Positions 25,083 to 37,076 of a stretch of 64,000 nucleotides of DNA are shown here, in pieces. Origin of the DNA: Telopea speciosissima. Taxonomy: Eukaryota > Streptophyta > Magnoliopsida > Proteales > Proteaceae. A program made the position numbers and the translations under genes. The notes below the pieces were generated by a model that made no database searches, was not told the DNA's origin, and saw only the letters and a list, made by a program, of their open reading frames with translations. Within the stretch, counting starts at the first letter, position 1, and each line of letters begins with the position of its first letter. The stretch spans positions 10,672,862 to 10,736,861 of the forward strand of contig NC_057918.1 of the NCBI RefSeq assembly GCF_018873765.1. The letters are read 5' to 3'.

Positions 25083-28000
25083 GGGGTCAGATGTGTCCCC
25101 ACCTTTCACCGAGGGATGGAAACTGATATCGATAGGGTAATTTAGAATATACAAAACCTTTGGAGGGGTTTGTGAATCCTAAGATGGTGGGTATGTGTCC
25201 TTTATGGGTGGAGGAAAACTTTATCTTTATTATTCATTAAATGTTTTTCTTAAGTTTTTATGGAAAATGGCATGAATTGTGTCATGTTTTTTGTCTTTCC
25301 TTTCATAAAGATGATATATTTAGGTTAAGTGATTAAATCAGACGTGGATGAGTGTCAATGAGGTTTTGTTTTGACTAACGATTGGATAAGGATTTGATGG
25401 TCATTCCCATAAATAAAAGCAATAGGGCTTCCCCAAACAAAAAAAAAAATATTACAAGGGAGTGGGGAAGGGATTTGGATCATCGTGGCCGCAAAGGATC
25501 CAAATCCTAGGGGAAATGGGGGTTGGAGAGTAAGGGAAGAAGGGTGTCTAATGGCACAAGGTGGAGACCGAAGAGTCGAATCCATGATATCTTGTGAGCT
25601 GTACTCTACTAGCATGGTAGCAACTAATTAAGCAAGTAGTTGTCCTCATTAGGACTCCTTTCACACATCATTAATCTAGACCATTCCTTTATATACACCC
25701 AAAAAAAAAATATATTATCTAAACCATTTCTTAGATATCTAATGGATTAAATACCCACATCAACTCTTCAAGTGACAAAACTATCCATAAGTGTATGGAT
25801 GTATCTAATCATAAAAACTTTTGCCTTAAATAAATGGGTCTTGCTTGGTATAACCACAGTTGGATACACCGATCTTGATACCAAAGATCGAAGCCCCATA
25901 GAATAAGGGATATTTTGGGTAATGAAAAAATTAGCATCATTAATGGATTTTGTGTTACTTAATATGAGTACCACTTAAAATGATGACGACTTAATGTCAC
26001 CACCCTTGGTTACACCAAGATTATCCTAATTCTAATGCTTCTCCTTTGTAGTATATGACAACATTTCATTCGTACTACAAAACAACCCACACCTCATAAT
26101 GCGAGGTAGAGATCTAAAAGATCTCTCTACTATCAATAGCAAGAGAGAAAAACCAATGGAGCAAAAATTAAAGCAGCGTGACTAATGCCTCTTTAAATAT
26201 CTTTTAAAAAAGAGAATGTTTGAATGAAACCTACACACGTGTATTATATGTTGTACTGAGGTGGTCATTATAATATATAGGAAAAAAATTTCCATAAAAA
26301 GAAAAAGTTTCTCACGAAGTCAGTGCTTTTGGTCCCATGTGATTTATACGAATTCCCTGTATCACCATTGTTGTGATGTGGAGAATTCTTTCCCTTTTGT
26401 TGATTATTTGTGTTGGTTTTGTTCCCTAGAGATAAGAAGAATTTTTGATAGTTGTAGTTAGGGATAAGTAGTAACATTTGGCAAGAGATCACTAATTGGT
26501 CGTGTAGCCTTTGCACCAACGCAGAGCAAATGGGAGAGCTCGCAAGAGCATCAACTCAAATGGTTTTTTGTTTTTTTAAATTTTAGGAGGGGTTGGATAG
26601 TAATTTTGCATGCTCTTGTATTTGAGCATAAGAACCACGTGACACACAACGTTCCCTTTCCCTTAACATATTGTAGCACTTGCACTCATGCCATTGTTTG
26701 TTCCAACCTCTTTCAAAATTTAGGTAAATTCAAACTTAGGTAGCTTATTTTGGTCCCTTCTTTTTTCCTCTATTTGTACAATCAAAGATTTTAAACTCAA
26801 AATTGAAAATGGATTTAGCTGGAATTTGTCCCTAAAACCCTAGAAATCACCCTTAGATATGAAACTTAGTGATTCGATCCAAAAAAACCCTTGAATTGAC
26901 CAATCCAATATGACCAAGATCAAGATCAGTCATAGTCGATTCTAATATAAATCAGAAGGTTTACACAAATCTGCATTTATAAGAATCAGCATTTAACAGT
27001 GGATGACTTGATGATCCACTTTAATGATAAACTTCCACTATCTTATCTACCAAGGATTACGGATGTTAATGTTCAGATTGGTATCATATTCATATCTACA
27101 CACGATATCGATTCTGCTTTAAATGGTTCATTCCGGTTCGATAGATGATTTCGATTTGCAACTGACACAAGGACCAACATCATATGGGCATTATCGTCCA
27201 CTGTCATTTTTATTTGTGTGGCCACCATGGTATCATAGTATCATATATACATTCTACACACGGCTCTCTCGGTTCACTCCCGGGAATATACCGATAAGAG
27301 AAGCGGCGTCTCATCGCAGTTTTCCCTTTAAGGTCAGTTTTTAATATAAAGTTATAAACTACATCTTTCTCTTCGAATTTTGGTTTTAATTGTGAATTTG
27401 GTTCTCGTTACCCTCAATTTTCCTTTTCTTCAATCTTCCTGGGTCGCTTGGATTGGATCTTCAGCTTTCCATGCGCTTTCGATCTCCAGGCCTGCTTATA
27501 TAAGTTTTTTTCTCTTGTACCCTTATTTTTCTACGGCTTTTTTTAACTGATGGTACCTTTTTTGCTTTTCCGGTTGTTTTTTGGGTTTATTTTCGTTCGC
27601 ACTGTTGCTGAAACTTGTTGAGTTTTGGAATTTAAACGTTTTTTCCTATACGTCTTACTTATTGGTGCTGATATTACCTTGTTCCGTCGAATTTTTCGAG
27701 ATAGAAAACCTGATCTAGCCTTAAATGGACTTATTTCGGGAGAAATCGTTTCTGTGTCTGCTGTGCTATGTTGATTTCTTTGCTTATAGTTGATATTAAA
27801 CTGAAGCTTGTTATAGTGGAGTTAATTACGTATTAACTTCAAGTTTCTCCGAGTTCATTGTGTTTCTTTTGTTCATCAGATAAGTCTTCAACTGATGACT
27901 TGAGCATATAAGAATAATAATCTTCAATCGCAATACACGTGGACAAATAATGACAAATAATCAGCATCTCAAAGGATGAGCATCACAAAAAAAAAAATAA

Positions 28001-28524
28001 AAAAAATCCAATAGTTATGAGTAGCTGCAAATAATCCCCAATAATAAATTAATCGTCAATCTTCCCTTCATGGTAGACTAATGTGATTAAGCGCCCACCA
28101 CAGCAATAATATGACAAATATATAAGCCTAATGGAAATTCTGTAATTACTTCATGCAATCCCCAAGTAATGTGGAAATTGGTCAAAATACTCAATTGGGT
28201 TCGGTATGAACCCACCCAAGTACACAATAGTCTAAGTCTTTCAACATTAACCAGAACCCTAGAACAATAAAAATTGGGATTTGTGGTGCGGATTACCACA
28301 ATATGTGTAATCCCGTTGTCGACTGCTTGCTTGATGCGTACGTGTGGCCTCGAACACGATCAAACATCGAATACAATCTTCTCGAATATCAAAAACCCAT
28401 CACCACCATGAAAAAGGGTTTTTCAGATCTGGAATATCTCTCCCGGGGTTATTCCCACCATTAACAACCTCTCTAATGCGTATAAATAATCTCGAACACG
28501 ATCACTGCATCGAGTTATGTGCCA

Positions 28525-28700
28525 TGGTATCAGAACTGTAACAAGTACCTGATTCTCTCCATGATAGCCGTTTTAAGAGTCATCTTTGGGTTTCTGTTTT
28601 GAAGAAGGAAACCCTAGTTCATAGATGAAGAAAACTAGGGTTTCATGTACTGATTTCGGTTGATTAGTATGAAGATCATATCTGTCCCTGTTTAGAGTAG
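28525..28700 (+). mobile_element. LTR-retrotransposon relic (primer-binding site and leader)
   Basis: TGGTATCAGAA directly after an LTR-like ...TGTGCCA end, then GTACCTGATTCTCTCC and AAGAAGGAAACCCTAGT. This is homologous, in the opposite orientation, to the internal leader at 2770-2936. It is therefore a second, decayed copy of the same or a sister LTR family. Confidence 0.6.
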
Positions 28701-29403
28701 GTTTAGTTTCCTATTCAAATTACAATTGTATTTACAGGTTTATAAATAAAGACACAACTCATGATAGATCTCTACAGACTGAATCTATTGTGGTTTAGAA
28801 TATCTCCATCTCCATCGTCTCACTCTCTCTCTCTCTCTCTCTTTCCGTTTTCTTCTTCTTCTTCACAAGTTCTGGTATTAAGGTTTTGTCAAAGCATATA
28901 TCCTAAGCATTTCCACATTTCCATACGTATCTTTGTGTATCTTTTGTCTCTCCAATACAATACGATACGTCTCTTAAAATCATTCTTCCGATACGATACC
29001 CGATACCAATACTTTAAACCTTGCTCTTGCCTCTTTTGTGTGTATGCTTGTTTTCTTATTCTATTCTCGTTGATCCTGTATATGTGTTTTTGTGTGTTGT
29101 ATATGATTTCATAAGGTGCTCACATCGGAAACAGAATGTTGTTTCCACCCCAACAGAGATTTCAGCAGCATTTGACTAGAATTTCATTGGTAATGAATTG
29201 AATTGTGATGATGGATCAGCAAAAACTACTTGGTTTAAATCAATCTCTCCATGTTTACAGAAATTTTGTTGGTTTCAAATGCAATTGGAATTCATTTTTT
29301 GGTTATGTTGCTGATTAAGCATTCATAAAGCATCTTGGGTTTTTTCTCCTGTGTTTTGTTCTCAATTGATCTTCATGGTCTTTTTTAGCTGGTAGAGTCA
29401 AAT

Positions 29404-32400
29404 ATGGGACAATCACTTTGCTGTATTCAAGTGGACCAGTCAACCGTAGCCATCAAGGAGACCTTTGGAAAGTTTGATGGTGTGCTTGAGCCTGGTTGTC
29501 ACTTCTTGCCTTGGTGTTTTGGGAGTCAGTTAGCTGGGAACCTTTCATTGCGTGTGAAGCAACTTGATGTTCGATGTGAAACAAAGACTAAGGTTCATGG
29601 CTTGTTTACCTCCACTTATGTAAAAAAATTTCCATGTTGAGAATTATGATATTTTCCTTTTTCTTCCTCCCCCCCCCCCCAAAAAATAAAAAATAAAAAA
29701 TCTTAAGGTTATAATAATTTTTAACGTGCACAGAGAGTCGCTGATAAGATTGAATTATCTGATTTATAAGAAACATTTTCTCTAGCTATGTATTTGTAAT
29801 TGGGTAGTGAAAATATTTTTATATCTCTAGCTATGTAATTGTAATTGGGTTGTGAAAAAACTTTTGGAAATTAAAAAAGGGAAATGTTTTTACATAGCCT
29901 GCTAAGAGAGGCTTCTCTTTACGGCCCACCCTTTTCTGAGCCACGTGGAGGGCTCCTCTTCTTCTAACCGACTGCTGGTTGGTGACCCCCTCCGTGGATT
30001 AACCATGTGTTGCTTACTGTGTTAGCTTTGTATTTTCAAATGGTTGAACCAAAGTTCCCACGAAGTTTCCGAAGTAGTAATATCAACCAATTGTTAAACA
30101 TTTATATCTTCATGTGGTTTGGGCTGGAACTTACTAGACTGATAAAAATGATGGAATAGATGACATGCCTACAAACTTGATTGCCAGTGGAGCAGCCATG
30201 TTGCAGCTGTTAAGAGATGCCTCTCTAAATGGGCCCCTCTCCAAAAGAAAAAGGAAAACAAAATATCGAAGTTGGGGTGGGGGGAAACTATTCTTTTTCA
30301 TTTCATGTTTGTTTTATAACTTTTCATACTAACTGAGAATAGCATTGCATATTTGGTACAATTTATTAAACTCAACATTAAAAGCTAACTTGCTGTCTAT
30401 TCTTCTCTCTTAAAATAAGACTAGTACTTGTTCCACCATAATTATAGATAATATTCAACTAGTTTGCTTGTATAGGGACACGGGAATCGAAATCCAATGT
30501 GTTTCCTGGACCATCACACAATTATTCTATTTTCCTGTAGGTTTTAAAGTTTAACATTCTCAAATTATGGACTCTAATCAACTTTGTCTTTTCAGGACAA
30601 TGTCTTTGTCACTGTGGTTGCATCCATTCAATATCGTGCTTTGGCAGACAAAGCTGCTGATGCTTTCTATAAACTCAGCAACACCAGGGAGCAGATTCAA
30701 GCCTACGTTTTTGATGGTCTGAATGCAAAACTCTTAAATTTGCTGAGCTTTATGAAATTGAAGTTCTGTTTGTGCTTCCATCTTTTGTATTTTGATTATC
30801 TGTTCTTGACAAACATATCGATCCTATGACCTACATTATTAGAATTAGCCAGCGGGATAGATGTCCTGATGTTTGTATGGCAGAGAAGAGGAAGTCCATC
30901 TTGGAATACTTTAGAATACTTTTTAGGAAAATGTCTAAAAATCCCCTTGGGGAAACAACCCAATCTGAAAATTCTATTGTTAATTCAAAGAAAAATCCTA
31001 TCCTTACAAACTTCTCATACTTTCCAGGTATAGACTTATAGTGTGCTTGTCATGGACTCATGATCTTAGTTGAGACATTACAACACAGCAACAACTCAGC
31101 CTTATCCCAGCTAAATGGGTTTGGCTATTTTAGTTGAGACATTACTTTAATAAATATTAAGATATTACTTGGCCACTTTCAAACTTCATTCTCTACATTC
31201 AGAGGAATCTCAGGTGTCGCTTTTCACTAATGGTGTTTGCAATCATATCCATTTGAAGTTCAGAGATTATCCAATCAAAATGTTTAGGCATTATATATTT
31301 TTGTTGTTGACCAACAATTATTATGCCTAAAAGATTAATTAATTTGTCCCACACTTCTACTGTTTTTCAGTTATCAGGGCAAGTGTTCCAAAGTTGGACT
31401 TGGACTCCACCTTTGAGCAAAAGAATGAAATAGCGAAATCTGTGGAAGAAGAGCTTGAAAAGGTCATCTTTTGACTATTATCGTTTCCTTTTTGTGTGTC
31501 TGTGTTTTATTTTGGGGTGGGGTTGGTGTGGTTAAAGAACTACCATATCGTGGTAGACTCTGTACATTCCTCCGGAACCTCCTGTTAGATCGCTTGAACA
31601 AATTGTATTCATTTTATTTTGAATTTTACAGGCAATGTCAGCATATGGTTATGAGATTGTCCAAACACTTATTGTGGATATTGAACCAGACGAGCATGTA
31701 AAGAGAGCAATGAATGAAATAAATGCAGGTAATTATTTGAGGGTTAAGGTTTGGCATGTTTTCAGAATTATGCATCTCTGTAGGATGAAAGACAAGGAAC
31801 CTCCATCATCTCTAAAACAGACTTCCTTCTTCATCTGCATAAAATAAAATCTGCAAATTGGCCAAATCACAAATCTCCTTGTCTGGTTGTTCCATCCATC
31901 ATACATCTTTGTAAGCAGTGATTATATCACCAGCTACTACCCAATCAAATGAATTTTAACCCAAAAAAAAGAAAAAAAAGAATGACAGGAAAAGATATTC
32001 AGGGGTATCTATGTAAATACACTGGATATGTATTAGATACTTTTTCTTATTCATGGAATTGGTCAGCTGAATCACCCATGTGATGCACTGATTATCCTAT
32101 ATTTGTGGTTTGTGGGGGTGATTTGTATTATTAACTCTTGAATGCCACAACAGCTGCTAGATTGAGAGTGGCAGCAAATGAGAAGGCTGAAGCAGAGAAG
32201 ATATTACAGATCAAGCGAGCTGAGGGAGATGCAGAGTCCAAATATCTGGCGGGGCTTGGTATAGCTCGACAGCGGCAGGCCATTGTAGATGGATTGAGGG
32301 ACAGCGTACTGGCCTTCTCTACGAATGTGCCAGGGACAACAGCGAAGGATGTAATGGACATGGTACTGGTGACACAGTACTTTGATACGATGAAGGAGAT

Positions 32401-32515
32401 TGGATCATCATCAAAGTCTTCTTCTGTTTTCATCCCACACGGGCCTGGAGCTGTGAAAGATGTTGCTTCGCAGATTAGGGTAGGTCTCCTTCAGGCTAAC
32501 TCCACTCAGCTGTAA
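29404..32515 (+). CDS. Hypersensitive-induced response (HIR) protein, SPFH/band 7 family
   Basis: HIR proteins form oligomers in plasma-membrane microdomains and take part in hypersensitive cell death and NLR-linked immunity; this is family knowledge. Five exons in consistent phase: 29404-29592, 30596-30716, 31371-31462, 31632-31728 and 32154-32515, giving 286 residues, the usual family length. The N-terminus [11 protein letters not shown] offers a Gly-2 myristoylation site and two adjacent Cys for palmitoylation. The SPFH core runs from [13 protein letters not shown] through [13 protein letters not shown] and [20 protein letters not shown] coiled-coil stretch follows ([20 protein letters not shown]). 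The tail includes [20 protein letters not shown] and [15 protein letters not shown]. All splice junctions are canonical and no disabling change is seen. A partial second copy lies at 61593. Confidence 0.95.
31081..31129 (-). mobile_element. 49-bp RTE-type LINE/SINE tail insertion with 15-bp TSD
   Basis: A (CAA)n-rich start followed by TTATCCCAGCTAAATGGG is the reverse complement of the tail common to plant RTE LINEs and their SINE partners. It is flanked by a perfect 15-bp repeat, TTAGTTGAGACATTA, at 31066-31080 and 31130-31144. The insert is therefore a very short 5'-truncated retroposition event in HIR intron 2. Confidence 0.75.
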
Positions 32516-33213
32516 GGTCTATGGTTTGCCGGAATGGATAGATTTCTAGAGGTTGCCAGAATAGACATCTGGAGGTTATAGGCTACTTGGTAGTGTATAT
32601 TGCTGTTATAGGAGGTTGTTAAAAATCTGTGTTAATTGCATCTTTTTGCCTTGTGTTTAAGAACAGTGAATTGTCATGTAAATATATACAAATAAGGAAG
32701 CCCATCCGAGCCTGGCAAGTCCAGTCTGTATTCGTGATATCCTGGCCCAAGCCCTTGGAAGCCTGATTCTAAGGTGCATGTAATATTGTGTGTATATTTT
32801 GGTGGAATAATTAATATATGTGTATTTTAAAATACACATCTATAATGTTATAACTTTCATCTTATTAACCATATGTTTGAATATTAATACTTTTATATTG
32901 TGGTCCTGACAGATCATATATATATATATATATATGTGAACTCTCATACGATTGTTAGGTTAGGCTTGATTTCCATGTAGATTGGTGGAATGCCTTTTAA
33001 GATTTGCTACATGATATCATTCCATATGTTGGCATGCACCATCTAAGTGGTCCCAGCATTGGTGTGTAATATTAGATTTTTTAATAGTTCATTGTTGCTT
33101 GGCCAACTTTGTTTATGCTGAAACTTTCATGTGAGCAAAAAACTTTGGGGTCTATCTATTCACATAATTTTAGCTCCATCTAATATGCCATGTGGCACAA
33201 CTTGGTCTGTAAT

Positions 33214-33596
33214 TAGGGATGTAAACCGGTATTCAAAAATTCGAATTCGATTCATATCTGTATTCGTTTAGGGGTATCTGAATTTTTATTCAAATACTCT
33301 GGAAAAAAATTATCCGATCCGAATAAATATCCAACTAATGATGTAGAGGGTTTTTGAAGATTCAATAGATTCTACAGAATGAGGAAATGAGAATTATGAG
33401 ACTAAAACATTAATTGAGAGTGAATTGTATCACTTGGGGAGAGGAAGGTTTGGGTTACACAAGTTAGAGATGTAAACGGACAGTCGAAAATCCGGGTTCG
33501 ATTCAAATTCGTATCTGTTTAGGGATGTCCGTATTTGGGTAGGGGATTTTCGAATCCGATCACATCCGATCTGTATCCGATCTGTTTACATCCCTA
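33214..33596. mobile_element. hAT-type MITE
   Basis: A 383-bp insert with ends TAGGGATGTAAAC and, reverse-complemented, TAGGGATGTAAAC. It is flanked by an 8-bp duplication with one mismatch: TCTGTAAT (33206-33213) and TGTGTAAT (33597-33604). An additional inner copy of the terminus (TAGAGATGTAAACGGA at ~33467) suggests a composite or nested element. Confidence 0.75.
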
Positions 33597-33649
33597 TGTG
33601 TAATATATAAATTCCTTGGTGGGCATGCCTTCTAGGAAAACCACGTCAA

Positions 33650-34680
33650 AACTCATCGTGGCCTGCTCTAATAAGCTGGATAGAGTTGAAATTTTGTAGA
33701 TCAAAGTTCGCTCCTCACATGTCAAGTTTTGTTAGCAAGTTTTAGCAAAAATAGAGTTGGTCAAGTGCAGAATAAAGTTTTGAAAATATATTGAAAAATG
33801 TAATTATTCAATGAGAAAATGGATAGCTGAAAAGTTCAGAAGAATATGTCAATACATGGGATTGTATATGCTCGAATCTAAGTCTAAAATTTGGCATGTG
33901 GTCAACCTTAAACAATTTTCTAAATATCCATATGGTCAAAATTACTTCATCACCCTTCTATGTGACAAATTTGGTGTTGTTGTAAATATATCCTTGAGAG
34001 CTTTCAAGTAAAAAAAATATTCCATTATCCTTTTAAAACAGAAAATTTTCTTATTGCTAATTACACATTGCTTAAATTATCTATTGCCAAAGGCCCATTA
34101 AATGACAACTGTGTAAGTTGTTATCTTTTCTATGCCAAATTGTTATTACCAATTCTTTGTATGATTAAATTTCTAAGTTTATCCTCCTCTCAAATTTTTC
34201 CTTCCATGGTCATGTATTTTGACACAAAAGTCTCCAAATAGTTCCTAGAGAGGCATCTTGAATTGTTCTAGAGCCAACCACATGGGAGGTTATTCTGACC
34301 TAAAAAATGTGTGGCTTAGGTTTCTCATAAAAAGATATCTTCTTGATTAAATAAAACTTTAGGACACCAACTTTTTGATTGATGTGTTTTGTTTAAGAAT
34401 TTCTAACGTCTCAATTTTTGGTTTAGAGGAACTAAGTGATCTATAACCTTTTAAAAGATTAAGGTTTGGGCCCTTTTATTAAACACGCTTTCTTAATTTT
34501 TTTTGTTTTTTTTTCTTTTTGGTTTTCATTTGCAATTACCTTTTTGGGTGAGAAATACTTGTTGAGTCATTTTGAATTGTGTATGACATATGTTATTGTT
34601 TTATTGAATTTAATAATTTAGTTGTTATCTGTATCTTCCTTATTTGATGAGTAAAGGCCCTACTTTGGGTGCATAGGATA
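33650..34680. repeat. Dispersed ~1-kb repeat, copy A
   Basis: It shares scattered high-identity blocks in the same order with 48055-49085. Examples are GAAATTTTGTAGA, GGTGTTGTTGTA/GGTGTTGTTCTA, CACATGGGAGGTTATTCT, TGTTGAATTC/TGTTGAGTCA and the end GGTGCATAGG. No coding or termini were recognised. The rest of 32516-35177 (HIR 3' flank) holds an (AT)n run near 32917 and the MITE above. Confidence 0.65.
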
Positions 34681-35084
34681 TGCTTAGTCAAAAACTCCTA
34701 GTTTCTACCATGTGGAGGGCTCTTATATTGAAGTCATGTGTAAAAAAACCAGGCTCCACTTCTATTGTATGGTCCACCATGGTAGAATTTCTACCCTTCC
34801 GTTTTCAATGGTTGCATAAAGTTGCATTTGGTATGCATTCTTGGCTACATTTGGCAAATCAATTAAGATCCAAATTTGTCGACTGGTAGAGGTGAAAGTC
34901 CACTACTTAAATGTCAAGTTTCTGGCCTAATGGACTTGACCATATGGTAAATAAGGCTTTAAATGTCCAATGTCCAATAGAAAATCAAACTTTTTCATAG
35001 TGGAAATTGGGACATTATAGAAATACTTTTTTCCATTTAGGGTAACACTTCTTTTTTATTTGTTGGTACTAGAAAATTTTCTCT

Positions 35085-35094
35085 TAATATAAAT
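35085..35094 (+). promoter_or_regulatory. Possible TATA element of the BURP gene
   Basis: TAATATAAAT lies about 85 bases before the BURP ATG, a plausible distance. This is only a motif match in AT-rich DNA. Confidence 0.25.
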
Positions 35095-35177
35095 TCAAAT
35101 ATGCCCTCTCCATGCAACAAATCTATTCTCACAAAGGCATAATCCCAACTCAATCAATTCTCTATTTGAGTTCCACC

Positions 35178-36314
35178 ATGATGCATCTCATTCTGTTGCT
35201 TGGACTACTCATAATAGCATACTTTAGTGTAAGAAAAATGATGTTTTTCCTTCATCCATTCATTTCAATGTGGCTATTTCTTGTTTCTTTTTATCTTTCT
35301 TATGTGGTTGTTATCCTCCTTCCCCCAATGAAATTGCAGGGTACTCAAGCTGAAAATTCCTTCTCACAATACTGGGAAGAGCAAATTGGTCTTCCACAAC
35401 CTCCATATTGGTTAACTGCAAAGGCTTCTCCATTAACCCTCCATCAAGCGACATTGTTTATGAGACTTATAAAGGAAAATGAATTGGCTTCCCACTTGGG
35501 TTTGTTCTGTAAGCAAGCTAATGTTGCTTGTTCTATAAATGCATTGGTAAAGAAGACAATAAATGAAACTACAATGCCACCAGTAGCTCAGTGGAATGCT
35601 GACAAAGTGAAATATGAAGGCCTTCCAAATGGAACATCTTTGTCAGTTGCCAATCAAGGGGGTTTGCGATATTTTCGGGAGTCAATGGTGAAAGAGGGAG
35701 GTTTCATATCTATCCCTGATCTAAGGGACCCAATGTCATATAAATCGTTCCTGCCACGACCTGTTGTATCAAAAATCTCATTTTCCTTTGCTTATATTGA
35801 GGAATTGAAGAAGCTTTTTGGTGTGGTGAATGAATCAAACATGGATGAGTATATTCAAGATACCCTTGGGGCATGTGAGAAAAGCCCCATTCGAGGTGAG
35901 GAGAACACCTGTGTGACTTCTGCAGAGGATCTCATTGATTTTGTTGTCCAGAAATTAGGTCATCATGTGCAGGTATGGAGTACTGAGAGCGTCGAAGGAT
36001 CTTATGAGAATGTCACAATTGGAGTTGTGAAACTCATATATGGAAACCTCTCCCAACCACCAGTCATATGTCATAGTATGCCATTCCTATTTCAAGTCTA
36101 TTATTGCCATGTTTTCCAAAAAGTAAAAGTATATACAGTTGATATACATGCTCTGAAGAAAGTGAATCATGCGATCATGGCATGCCATTATGATACATCA
36201 ACTTGGAACCCAAATCATCTTGCTTTTAAGGTATTGGGTTTTGGCCCAGGTCTAATTGAAGTCTGTCATTGGATAAATGAGAATGGAATTATCTGGACAA
36301 AGACTTTAGGTTGA
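35178..36314 (+). CDS. BURP-domain protein, polygalacturonase-1 non-catalytic beta-subunit (PG1-beta) type
   Basis: PG1-beta-type BURP proteins are secreted cell-wall proteins linked to pectin metabolism and cell enlargement (family knowledge). Best model: exon 1 35178-35228 (signal peptide MMHLILLLGLLIIAYFS) and exon 2 35340-36314, giving 341 residues. The intron 35229-35339 has a strong GTAAGA donor and a TTGCAG acceptor. Its 111 bases stay open in frame, so a longer unspliced reading also exists. The N-terminal PG1-beta region is visible (NSFSQYWEEQIGLPQPPYWL, LFCKQANVAC). The BURP domain shows the four CH pairs: VICHSMPF, YYCHVF, MACHYDTSTW and EVCHWINEN. The central Phe-rich FxxY repeat block of classical family members (~600 residues) is absent, so this is a compact member. 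No disabling change is seen. Confidence 0.88.
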   Translation: MMHLILLLGLLIIAYFSVRKMMFFLHPFISMWLFLVSFYLSYVVVILLPPMKLQGTQAENSFSQYWEEQIGLPQPPYWLTAKASPLTLHQATLFMRLIKENELASHLGLFCKQANVACSINALVKKTINETTMPPVAQWNADKVKYEGLPNGTSLSVANQGGLRYFRESMVKEGGFISIPDLRDPMSYKSFLPRPVVSKISFSFAYIEELKKLFGVVNESNMDEYIQDTLGACEKSPIRGEENTCVTSAEDLIDFVVQKLGHHVQVWSTESVEGSYENVTIGVVKLIYGNLSQPPVICHSMPFLFQVYYCHVFQKVKVYTVDIHALKKVNHAIMACHYDTSTWNPNHLAFKVLGFGPGLIEVCHWINENGIIWTKTLG

Positions 36315-36630
36315 GAAGCATTTAAAGATTTGAATAACCTTTCAATTCTCTTATTTGTGTTATATGTTAGTACTTATGCTATAAGGATAAATAATGATTA
36401 TGTCTTTCAAGTTTCAATATCATTTTGGTCAATTGTCCATCATAGCAAATGTTTGTCCCCTAAAATGTTTTCTCAGATATGCTCAGTCACAATAAAAGTT
36501 TAGTAAGCACAAAGATCAATTAGTTTGTTAATTTTGCTCGCTAAACTCAAGTATAGGTCTTAACGGTCCCCAATCACCAAAACCTAAACCATATGGGATG
36601 CCACCTAAATGGCCAATATTTTTAATGTAT

Positions 36631-36920
36631 TGTTAGACGAAAATGAAATAGAAAAGGAGAAGATGATAAAATCGCCTGAGTGGTAAGCCAGCAATGACGA
36701 AAATGAACAATTTGCACCTTATTACTACAAAGGGTTACAGTCGATGTGGGATTAACAATCCAACGATCGAATGGTTATCGTCCTCGCAAGTGCACTTTAG
36801 AATCTCTTCTGAACATAACATGTGATAAATGACAACTATCACATATAAGCCAAACAAACTCCTTCTTTACAGCCAATGTGGGACTACAGTCCCACACCAA
36901 TATTTGGAAAAATTCCAACA
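36631..36920 (-). mobile_element. Solo copia LTR with perfect TSD
   Basis: A 290-bp LTR beginning TGTTAGACG and ending ATTCCAACA on the plus strand, bounded by the 5-bp repeat TGTAT at 36626-36630 and 36921-36925. The right half (CTCGCAAGTGCAC, AATCTCTTCT, CATGTGATAA, CCAATGTGGGACTA, TTCCAACA) matches the LTRs of the copia element at 51526-57178. It is a solo LTR left by LTR-LTR recombination in an older relative. Bases 36315-36630 hold the BURP 3' flank only. Confidence 0.85.
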
Positions 36921-37076
36921 TGTATTGGGTACTTTCATGGATTCGAGTTTGGAAATTTTGATATTTTTTCAAAAGGGCATAAGATCGCTGCCTGGTCGTG
37001 TAGTCCATGCATCACTGCAGGGCCAATGAGAGCACGTGTATGGACATCAAGTCATCAATATGAATGATTTTTTATT

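Larger units (their letters stand above)
24559..29403. other. Head-to-head intergenic region and presumed HIR 5' UTR region
   Basis: The DUF1338 gene leaves to the left and the HIR gene to the right. A likely HIR 5' UTR intron runs from a donor at 27333 (AAG then GTCAGT) to an acceptor at 29387-29388 (TTTTTTAG), 15 bases before the ATG. The splice sites are visible, but assigning them to HIR is inference. That interval also holds an LTR-retrotransposon relic near 28525. The other ORFs here do not look coding. Confidence 0.45.

Noticed and set aside
28761-29114. Plus-strand ORF of 117 codons upstream of HIR
   Set aside because: CT-rich repeat translation (Ser/Leu/Phe runs) inside the presumed 5' UTR intron. 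A similar frame in the second copy (60965-61304) is broken differently.
32131-32433. Minus-strand ORF over HIR exon 5
   Set aside because: Antisense of a well-supported HIR exon.
35112-35177. Upstream in-frame ATG for the BURP protein (longer 400-codon ORF)
   Set aside because: The extra N-terminus would precede and spoil the signal peptide. The ATG at 35178 gives a clean leader, and the longer ORF also includes the 111-bp intron.
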